Positions 41,845-52,900 of a stretch of 64,000 bases of DNA are shown here, in pieces. The DNA comes from Mimachlamys varia. Its lineage: Eukaryota; Mollusca; Bivalvia; Pectinida; Pectinidae. The translations under genes were made by a program, and so were the position numbers. The notes under the pieces are model-generated. The model had not been told where the DNA came from, ran no database searches, and saw only the letters and a list, made by a program, of their open reading frames with translations. The DNA lies in the NCBI GenBank assembly GCA_947623455.1, contig OX392527.1, positions 6,568,001-6,632,000 on the forward strand, read 5' to 3'. Position 1 is the stretch's first letter; every line of letters starts with the position of its first letter.

Positions 41845-42245
41845 CAGTACACTCCTCTTTATATCATGTTGCATTTATGACATTAAGAGAAACATTTTTC
41901 CCACTAAATCTAGTGCATTTCCAACCTCCATAACTATAAGTAAGGTATTCAATATACATATGAAGATGTATCAATCAATAGATAACATTATTTCATAAAA
42001 AAAAAATTGTTTGGTATATTTTTTTCATTTCTATGCAATATTTCTTACAAGTCGTATCTGAAATCAATGGAAATGACATCATTTTCTGGATATTTTATGT
42101 GATCGGTTTAAAAAACATGATATTAAGAGGATATTAACCAAATAAAATTACATAGATTATATAGAGGGGAAAATGGTGCTTTGGAAAAACAATATATAAA
42201 GAGGAATGTGATATTAACAGGAGTGATATTAAGTGGAGTCCACTG
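41845..42245. mobile_element. pogo/Tc1-like MITE with TA target
   Basis: Left CAGTACACTCCTCTTTATATC, with a TA before it at 41843-41844. The right end GTGGAGTCCACTG is followed by TA at 42246. The right end carries three related GATATTAA(C/G) steps. Non-coding. Confidence 0.6.
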
Positions 42246-42252
42246 TATTATG

Positions 42253-45200
42253 GATAGGTTATGAGCCATACAATTTCCGATGTGTTGACAGAGGTCAGAG
42301 CCCTAATGCCTGCCACATTGCTGTCAGCTACTTGGCAACCGGTGAGGTGCTCCCACGTGTCTGCCATTGTGCGACACTACATTCTGGTGAATGTTTGTAC
42401 ATCCAACAGGTAAGTGTATGTTTTACCCAGTATAAACCTATATGGGATAGGAAAGTAAGGAAAGCTTTCTGGAATGCTAATTGATATACTTTAAACAGTG
42501 TTATTGAGCTACCTGTTTGTCCATTAAAATGTTGTCTTTATATAAAAATTGATGCCACACATCATCAGACCATGGCAGGTATATATGTATACAAAGCCTT
42601 ATCTCCCCACAGCAACCTTTACAAAGAGGCACAAAAAATGATTTTGGGGTAGCTGACTTAAAGATCAAGTGGGGACTGCATTGTCTTGTTCCTAGATTCA
42701 GATCTAGATTGATGTCCATTTAAGTAACAACAAACCAAGTCTGAACTCTGTATATCATATACTGCCAGATCAACTATCTAGTGTAAAGTTGGAACACTTC
42801 ACAACAACCTATCTTAGTACAGTCCTTCTTGATCCTAAAACCATATCTGAAGTCCATACATGAAAGCAACTGAGATGAGTTTTGTTAAGTTTTCTACTGC
42901 TTTTGAGATCAAACATCATCAAAGTATTAACATCACAATGGTATGCATCCTAACAATTCCTCAAACCTATGAGTTTTACAGGTTCATTGGAGAGGACCTA
43001 TAGAGATCTTGTATTGTTCTTTATTATCAGTATTCGAAAACAATAAGGGATCTCTACAGGTCCTCTCCACTGTACTGGAATACCGATAATAAAGAACAAT
43101 ACAGGATCTCTATAGGTCCTCTCCACTGTACTCGAATACTGATGATAAAGAACAATACAGGATCTCTACAGGTCCTCTCCACTGTACTGGAATACCGATA
43201 ATAAAGAACAATACAGGATCTCTATACGTCCTCTCCACTGTACTGGAATACCGATAATAAAGAACAAAACAGTATCTCTATAGTTCCTCTCCACTGTACT
43301 GGAATACTGATAATAAAGAACAATACAGGATCTCCACAGGTCCTCTCCACTGTACTGGAATACTGATAATAAAGAACAATACAGGATCTCTATAGGTCCT
43401 CTCCACTGTACTCGAATACCGATAATAAAGAACAATACAGGATCTCTATAGGTCCTCTCCACTGTACTCGAATACCGATAATAAAGAACAATACAGGATC
43501 TCTATAGGTCCTCTCCACTGTACTCGAATACCGATAATAAAGAACAATACAGGATCTCTATAGGTCCTCTCCACTGTACTCGAATACTGATAATAAAGAA
43601 CAATACAGGATCTCTACAGGTCCTCTCCACTGTACTCGAATACTGATAATAAAGAACAATACAGGATCTCTACAGGTCCTCTCCACTGTACTGGAATACT
43701 GATAATAAAGAACAATACAGGATCTCTACAGGTCCTCTCCACTGTACTGGAATACTGATAATAAAGAACAATACAGGATCTCTACAGGTCCTCTCCACTG
43801 TACTGGAATACTGATAATAAAGAACAATACAGGATCTCTACAGGTCCTCTCCACTGTACTGGAATACTGATAATAAAGAACAATACAGGATCTCCACAGG
43901 TCCTCTCCACTGTACTGGAATACTGATAATAAAGAACAATACAGGATCTTTATAGGTCCTCTCCACTGTACTGGAATACTGATAATAAAGAACAATACAG
44001 GATCTCTATAGGTCCTCTCCACTGTACTCGAATACTGATGATAAAGAACAATACAGGATCTCTATAGGTCCTCTCCACTGTACTCGAATACCGATAATAA
44101 AGAACAATACAGGATCTCTACAGGTCCTCTCCACTGTACTGGAATACTGATAATAAAGAACAATACAGGATCTCTATAGGTCCTCTCCACTGTACTCGAA
44201 TACTGATGATAAAGAACAATACAGGATCTCTATAGGTCCTCTCCACTGTACTCAAATACTGATGATAAAGAACAATACAGGATCACTACAGGTCCTCTCC
44301 ACTGTACTCGAATACCGATAATAAAGAACAATACAGGATCTCTACAGGTCCTCTCCACTGTACTCGAATACTGATAATAAAGAACAATACAGGATCTCTA
44401 TACGTCCTCTCCACTGTACTTGAATACCGATAATAAAGAACAATACAGGATCTCTACAGGTCCTCTCCACTGTACTGGAATACCGATAATAAAGAACAAT
44501 ACAGGGTCTCTACAGGTCCTCTCCACTGTACTCGAATACCGATAATAAAGAAAAATACAGGATCTCTATACGTCCTCTCCACTGTACTCGAAAACCGATA
44601 ATAAAGAACAATACAGGATCTCCACAGGTCCTCTCCACTGTACTCGAATACCGATAATAAAGAAAAATACAGGATCTCTATACGTCCTCTCCACTGTACT
44701 CGAATACCGATAATAAAGAAAAATACAGGATCTCTATACGTCCTCTCCACTGTACTCGAATACCGATAATAAAGAAAAATACAGGATCTCTATACGTCCT
44801 CTCCACTGTACTCGAATACAGATAATAAAGAACAATACAGGGTCTCTACAGGTCCTCTCCACTGTACTCGAATACTGATGATAAAGAACAATACAGGATC
44901 TCTACAGGTCCTCTCCATTGTACTCGAATACTGATGATAAAGAACAATACAGGATCTCTACAGGTCCTCTCCATTGTACTCGAATACCGATAATAAAGAA
45001 CAATACAGGATCTCTACAGGTCCTCTCCACTGTACTCGAATACCGATAATAAAGAACAATACAGGATCTCTACAGGTCCTCTCCACTGTACTCGAATACC
45101 GATAACAAAGAACAATACAGGATCTCTACAGGTCCTCTCCACTGTACTTGAATACCGATAATAAAGAACAATACAGGATCTCAATAGGTCCTCTCCTCTG

Positions 45201-46491
45201 TATTCGAATACTGATAATAAAGACAATAAAGGATCTCTATACTTCCTCTCCACTAGCTGTACTCGAATACTAATAATAAAGAACAATACAGGATCACTAT
45301 AGTTCCTCTCCACTGTACTCGAATACTGATAATAAAGAACAATACAGGATCTCTACAGGTCCTCTCCACTGTACTCGAATACTGATAATAAAGAACAATA
45401 CAGGATCTCTACAGGTCCTCTCCACTGTACTCGAATACTGATAATAAAGAACAATACAGTATCTCTATAGTTCCTCTCCACTGTACTCGAATACCGATAA
45501 TAAAGAACAATACAGGATCTCTACAGGTCCTCTCCACTGTACTGGAATACCGATAATAAAGAACAATACAGGATCTCTATAGGTCCTCTCCACTGTACTG
45601 GAATACTGATAATAAAGAACAATACAGGATCTCTATAGGTCCTCTCCACTGTACTGGAATACCGATAATAAAGAACAATACAGGATCTCTATACGTCCTC
45701 TCCACTGTACTCGAATACCGATAATAAAGAACAATACAGGATCTCTATAGGTCCTCTCCACTGTACTGGAATACCGATAATAAAGAACAATACAGGATCA
45801 CTACAGGTCCTCTCCACTGTACTCGAATACCGATAATAAAGGACAATACAGGATCTCTATAGGTCCTCTCCACTGTACTCGAATACTGATAACAAAGAAC
45901 AATACAGGATCTCTATACAACCTCTCCACTGTACTGGAATACCGATAATAAAGAACAATACAGGATCTCAATAGGTCCTCTCCTCTGTATTCGAATACTG
46001 ATAATAAAGACAATAAAGGATCTCTATACGTCCTCTCCACTGTACTCGAATACTGATAATAAAGAACAATACAGGATCTCTACAGGTCCTCTCCACTGTA
46101 CTCGAATACTGATAATAAAGAACAATACAGGATCTCTACAGGTCCTCTCCACTGTACTCGAATACTGATGATAAAGAACAATACAGGATCTCAATAGGTC
46201 CTCTCCACTGTACTCGAATACTGATAATAAAGAACAATACGGGATCTCTATAGGTCCTCTCCACTGGTCTATCCTGATAAAGAAATGGGTTTGTTTTGGA
46301 CATACATTAACTAAGGTTTTCTGACAGTGAATGGATTCTGAATACATTTTACCATGTTTACATATCGTTTTTTTCAAAATTACCTGTAAGTTTTATATTT
46401 CTTTCACTAGAACTACAGAAAGAATCGGACGTCATTTTGTCAATTCAATGCAAGTATGATTCCAAATCAGTTACATACAAGAATTCCATGA
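42253..46491 (+). CDS. Doubtful two-exon gene fragment, cysteine-rich, unrecognised
   Basis: Candidate exon A (about 42253-42409) reads in one frame through YEPYNFRCVDRGQSPNACH and CHCATLHSGECLYIQQ, with seven cysteines in about 50 residues, and ends at a consensus donor GTAAGT. Candidate exon B (46411-46491) follows a good acceptor (TTTCTTTCACTAG), keeps phase 0, and reads NYRKNRTSFCQFNASMIPNQ before a stop. The 56-bp array would lie in the intron. No start codon or convincing upstream acceptor is visible, because the MITE ends just before exon A. Family unknown. It could be a remnant whose 5' part was lost, or chance. Confidence 0.22.
42989..46266. repeat. 56-bp minisatellite array, 3.3 kb, first unit inverted
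   Basis: About 58 copies of a 56-bp unit containing GGTCCTCTCCACTGTACTCG, AATACTGATAATAAAGAACA and ATACAGGATCTCTATA. The frequent variants (ACTGG/ACTCG, CTGAT/CCGAT, CTATAGG/CTACAGG) are shuffled among units. The first unit (42989-43036) is in the opposite orientation to all others, making a fold-back at the left edge. Minus-strand frames of about 98 codons across it are products of the repeat. Confidence 0.97.
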
Positions 46492-46924
46492 AGTCTGCTA
46501 TGGCTTCATGTAAATAATAAATATTGTACTCCTACCCGAATGAACACTGGAAAATGTTGTTGAATAATTATTTTGCATTTTGCATATTTGACAAAATACA
46601 CGCTTTTAATTCCTTTATGTTTTCATTTACGAAGCAGGAGGAGAAGCATACAGCCCTGATTTATAGTCAAGTGTATCAAGCAGTCTAAGACAGAATCAGT
46701 CTTTTCAGCCAGTGTACTAGTCCAGGACAAATGTACAACGGTGACTACAATGCTGGTTGGTGTCAGACAGTTCCTGAACTGAGACAGCTTGGGATATTTA
46801 AGGTCTGGCTACATGTAGTCAGTCCTACGCCACAGCAGAATCATCCTATTTAGCATGCTGGGACATTGGATCAGAAACCTGTGGAGACAGGCTTGATGAG
46901 TGACCATCATAGTCCGGTAAGGAT

Positions 46925-49900
46925 TCAGGAAACAGGGTTGTTCTGACTGGCATGCTTTTCAAACTCCTGCTGTAGTCTCTCCTCCAGTGCACCCACAAAC
47001 AGGGGAGATAACTGTGCCTCTTGACCGATTCTTCTAGCAACAGCGCCAGCTCTGTCACACTGTAGCAATGTAAAGTTTTGAAAGGTCAATGATCAAAGCT
47101 AATGTACTTCATCAAATTCACAGATTACATGTGAGAAAAAACTATCAATTAACTAGTGCTTTACTAACCAAAGTAAACTTTGATATTAACATTGGTGATC
47201 CTGTCTTAATATTAGTTGATAGAAGAATAAGTCAAATGAAAAGTTGGACAAAACATTGAAAATGTTTAAGAAAGGATGAAGAAAAATTAGCTTGCTACAT
47301 TTTAGAAAGATCATTGCAATATTTATTTGGGAAAAATGACAACTACACTGTAAGCCAATGGCTAACTAATACTCCCTGCTCCCCCACCCTTTGCTATAAA
47401 AACTTTTATAAGGCAATGTTGATGTCAAACACAGAAATGCATTTTCTACATATGTAAATGCCTATATTTTGCGATTGCAACTTTGCAATGCTGTTACGCA
47501 AAAAGTAGTAATAACTCAACAAAACCCGTAACATATGTTAAAAATTATAGCTTTTCGAAGTACCATACCAAATTTTCAAGAAATTGAAGAAAACACCAAA
47601 AAGTTCTGACATTTTCTACATAATGCCAAACATTGCATCAGATACGAAGTTCCAAAGGGCTATAACTCTAGTACATATTGTCAAATCAAACTGTCAATAA
47701 GGAAAACACAACTTCATGTCATAATTATTAAGCCTAGCAAGTTTGAAAGATATCAATTGAAACTGTAGGTGAAGATCTCTGGACAAATAACAGTTTACGA
47801 CAGAAATGCATTGTCTACATAATGCCTATATTTATCTATGAAATGCTGTTAAGCGAAAAGTTGAAATAACGTAACAAAACCCATAATATATGTTAAATAT
47901 TATAGCTTTTCAAAGTACCATATCAAATTTTAGAGAAATTGAAAAAAAAAAACACAAAAAAGTTCTGACGTTTTCTGCATAATGGCCGAAATTATGTCCC
48001 AAAGGGCCATAACTCTAGTGAATATTGTCGAATCGAGGTGTAAATCAGGAAAACACAACTTCATGTCATGGTGGTTAAGCCTAGCAAGTTTGAAAGAAAT
48101 CGGTTGAAAACTGTAGGAGGAGATTTAAATGGATCTAGCTGACAAACTATCTATTACCTGGTGGTATATATATACAGTGTACCCTCGACCTATCGCCACT
48201 TGAATCTACCACCACCCTCGCATACCGCCACCTAAACCTCTAGAACGGATTTCCCTTCTATATAATTCCCTTGTTAAGTTCGCCACTCTCGCATATTGCC
48301 ATCCGCCACACCCTTTAAAATACAAACGTCCCGAATCGCTATACATTTCCCTCGACGATAATGCCAAATTGTTCTGTTTTTGGAGACTGAGGAAATATTT
48401 AGTGTTCCATTTGGAATGGCATGCGGCAAAAATAGATCAATAACCATTTTCAGATATAAATTTGTACCAATGAAGATCTATATGACGACATAATACTAAG
48501 CTTGCTTTTAATAAAATGTTGGAAATGCAATATATTATGCAATTTAATTCATGGTAATAATTTTCATAATATATGAAGTGGATTATTACACCCCTGAAGG
48601 AATGACCAGAGTTCCACCTTGAACAAAGGAGATAATAGTAAGCCTAAAAGAAATTGATGGCTTTTCAAGATGAGAATCTGTCTTTAATCACTAACCTTGT
48701 AGATGGTGAAGTTATAAACTTCACCATTTTTGTCTTCAAATTCCAAACAAAACATTTCTTCTTTCAAACTTTCATCTACAAAAAAAGAAATAGTAGTGTA
48801 CAGTTTTTGCTAAGTTTTTTTTCTAATTAAAGGGGAAGCAAGAGACCCTAGAGGATGTTGGTGCTCACCATTGATAATTCTAATTTGTTCTTATACAACT
48901 GGATCTTATCCCTTATTTTTTATTTATTAAATCTTAATTATAGGAAACTTGAAAATCAAATCAACGATGGTTGACTTGTCAGCGAAACTAAGGACCAAGA
49001 GGAACCTAGATACGAAAAAGGAAGATCCATCCAGTAATTCTTGAAAAATCATGATAAGTTTGATAACAAACATTCAGTCAAAATTGAAGTTGGCTGCCTG
49101 TCAGCCTTTGTTTTCCTGACCAGTCACAAAATCAAAAGAGCACAACTAGGGAACACGTGGAACCTATACATAAAATTCGGGAAAGATCAATCATGTATTT
49201 CTATAGAAATAGCAATATCAAACTTTCAGTCGGAATCCAAGATAGCCACCTATCAGCCAGTTTGTTTTCCTGACAAGTCCGAAAATAGGACAGTGCAATA
49301 TTAGGGACAATATAGGAACCTGCATATATAAAAATGACACTCCTATATATTTGTAAAAAAAAAAAATAGCTGTAACAAGCTATTACTGCATGAAAAATAC
49401 ATGATGGCTGCCTGTCGTTCATATTCTTTTATGGATCTGTCCAAAAATGGACTATGCAAAACTAGGGACCAAGGATAACAAACTATCACTGTCAATCCAA
49501 GATGGCCACCTGTTGGCCATTTTGTTTTGTGGATCTGTCCAAATAGAATGTGCACAACTAGGGACCGAGGGGAATCACATAATTTTGGAATTTGAAAATT
49601 ATCCATCCTGTACTTCACAAGAAATAGTGATCAGCCATATTGTTTCTTTTTGGATCTGTCTGAAAATGGACCATGTGAAACTGGGACCAAGGAGAACCCT
49701 TGTTTGAAATTTGAGAATGATCCATTAAGTACCTGTCAAGAAATAGTTAGAACAAATACTGACAATCGAATATGGGCACCTGCTAGCCATATTGTGTATT
49801 GGATGTGTGAGAGTGGGGTTAAGTTTATGTAAAGATGATGATAGAGAGGACGAGTGCAAGTTTGTGTGAGTGTGTCCTAGATTCCTATGTGTATTGCCAT

Positions 49901-52900
49901 TAGTTGTAAAACTTTAGCAAATAAAGAACTTGAACTTGGATCTGCCCAAAAAATGGACTATACACACGGACCCAAGGGAATCCACATATCAAATTTGAGA
50001 ATGTTCCATCCAGTTCTTCTCGACCCAAGAACTAACGATAACAAGAATTGCTTTCTCTAGAAATTTCTATTAAAAATGACCTATAAAAATATTATCTATG
50101 CCTTGATCAATTTAATCCTAACATGTGCTTGTGATCAAATACTTCTTTTCAACAAGTGCACCGCAAGCGGAGGCATGCTATGCCAGCTGTACCCTATCGG
50201 AAGTATAATTATGAAACACAAAACAAGTTCTGACATTTTCTACATAATATCCGAAAAATGCATCAGATATGATGTCCTAAAGGTCCATAACTCTAGTAAA
50301 TATTGTCAAAAATAATTGCCATTCAGGAAAACACAATTTCATGTCATAAAAATTTTGCCTAAGAAGTTTGAAAGATATCAATTGAAAACTGTAGGAGAAG
50401 ATCTCTGGATAAACAACAGTTTACAACAAATGCATTTTCTACATCATAAAGGCTTACATTTTGCAATTGCAACTATGCAAAGCTGTTTTGCAAAAAGTTG
50501 AAATAACTCAACAAAACCCGTAATATATATATGTTAAATATTATAGCTATTTGAAGTACCATACCATATTTTAGAGGAATTGAAGACATTTCTAAATAAT
50601 GCCTGAAATTGCGTCCGAAAGTGCCATAACTCTAGTGAATATTGTCAAATCAAACTGTCATTTAGGAAAACACAACTTCATGTCATGGTGGTCAAGCCTC
50701 GCAAATTTGAAAGAAATGGGTTGAAAACTGTAGGAGGAAATCTCCGGACAGATAAAAGTATAAAAACTAATTTTCACAATACAGTGACTGTGGTAATAAA
50801 CAGAAGTAACTTGTACCCTTAGCGTTGAATGACAAAATATTATCAGTATTTGGCCCTGCAACAAATTTCTCATGCAGCTATGTTCATGTGCCGGAAGAAA
50901 TAACTTTACTGTCAAAGAATATATATAACCATCAAGTTTCTGATTTTTTACAACAATTGTTTTTTAATTTAAAAGTAATCATCGATCAGATTCAATTAAG
51001 AAGTACCTTTCTGCTGTCTCATGGGAGGGATGTAGACACTGGCCTCAGGTTTCTTGTGTTTGGACCCAGAATGTTTACCAGTCTTTGACACTCCCTTCTT
51101 AGCTCTGACCTCTTCCTCATATGTGTTTCTGTAAAGAGATGTATTATAAGGTGATAAATCATAACAAATTTGATAATATATCCAATAAAACTTGGTACCA
51201 ACTAATTGTTGATGCACTCAGTGCCAATTACACCATACCTTGTCCAACACTCAGGGATATTCCTACAGTTTTTAGGTCGAGCCCAGGGTCCATTGAATTG
51301 GGCATTTTTACGCAAATAAGGTCAAATTGGGAAAATGAAATGAAAATAAACCATGTGGTACAAGTTTCCTGCTGTAAATCTCCTAAGAAATCGTATGCTG
51401 CAAAACATTGTGACACTATATACTACGGAAATGAGAAACAACTCGGACGAAACATTTACATCAATTTGAATTTAATTTTTACACATCTAATAAATAACTA
51501 CTATGTTGATGTCAGCTACTGACACAAAAAAAAACAACATATCATCCGGTTGGGAATTTTTTACCATAAAATTTGGAATTTTAGCTGAAGTTATCCAAAG
51601 CTCCTTCAGTTCCCTATCCAAAGCTCCCTTCAGTTCCCTATCCAAAGCTCCTTCAGTTCCCTGTCCAAAGCTCCTTCAGTTCCCTATCCAAAGCTCCCTT
51701 CAGTTCCCTATCCAAAGCTCCTTTCAGTTCCCTGTCCAAAGCTCCTTCAGTTCCCTATCCAAAGCCCCCTTCAGTTCCCTATCCAAAGCTCCTTCAGTTC
51801 CCTATCCAAAGCTCCCTTCAGTTCCCTATCCAAAGCTCCCTTCAGTTCCCTATCCAAAGCTCCCTTCAGTTCCCTATCCAAAGCTCCCTTCAGTTCCCTG
51901 TCCAAAGCTCCCTTCAGTTCCCTATCCAAAGCCCCCTTCAGTTCCCTATCCAAAGCTCCCTTCAGTTCCCTATCCAAAGCTCCCTTCAGTTCCCTATCCA
52001 AAGCTCCCTTCAGTTCCCTATCCAAAGCTCCCTTCAGTTCCCTATCCAAAGCTCCCTTCAGTTCCCTGTCCAAAGCTCCCTTCAGTTCCCTATCCAAAGC
52101 CCCCTTCAGTTCCCTATCCAAAGCTCTCTTCAGTTCCCTATCCAAAGCTCCCTTCAGTTCCCTATCCAAAGCTCCTTCAGTTCCCTATCCAAAGCTCCCT
52201 TCAGTTCCCTATCCAAAGCTCCCTTCAGTTCCCTATCCAAAGCTCCCTTCAGTTCCCTATCCAAAGCTCCCTTCAGTTCCCTGTCCAAAGCTCCCTTCAG
52301 TTCCCTATCCAAAGCCCCCTTCAGTTCCCTATCCAAAGCTCCCTTCAGTTCCCTATCCAAAGCTCCCTTCAGTTCCCTATCCAAAGCTCTCTTCAGTTCC
52401 CTATCCAAAGCTCCCTTCAGTTCCCTATCCAAAGCTCTCTTCAGTTCCCTATCCAAAGCTCCCTTCAGTTCCCTATCCAAAGCTCCTTTCAGTTCCATAT
52501 CCAAAGCTCCTTCAGTTCACTCTCCAAAGCTCCTTCAGTTCCTTATCCAAAGCTCCCTTCAGTTCCCTATCCAAAGCCCCCTTCAGTTCCATATCCAAAG
52601 CCCCCTTCAGTTCCATATCCAAAGCTCCCTTCAGTTCCCTATCCAAAGCCCCCTTCAGTTCCCTATCCAAAGCTCCCTTCAGTTCCCTATCCAAAGCTCC
52701 CTTCAGTTCCCTATCCAAAGCTCTCTTCAGTTCCCTATCCAAAGCTCCTTCAGTTCCCTATCCAAAGCTCCTTCAGTTCCCTATCCAAAGCTCCTTCAGT
52801 TCCCTATCCAAAGCTCCTTCAGTTCCCTGTCTAAAGCTCCTTCAGTTCCCTGCCCAAAGCTCCTTCAGTTCCCTATCCAAAGCTCTCTTCAGTTCCCTAT

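Noticed and set aside
46846..47058. 70-codon minus-strand frame starting MTELALLLEES
   Set aside because: Wrong frame over the last exon of the C2orf68 homologue; the spliced frame reads CDRAGAVARRIGQEAQ and ends at 46925.
48168..48360. pogo-type element starting CAGTGTACCCTCGACC
   Set aside because: Only a left end is visible and no matching right end or TA duplication was found, so it is not listed as a feature.
51503..52834. 443-codon open frame of FPIQSSLQ / SVPYPKLP repeats
   Set aside because: Produced by a 24-bp array (multiple of 3). Similar frames are open on the other strand, it lies inside the C2orf68-homologue intron, and it switches repeat frame wherever a 23-bp unit occurs.
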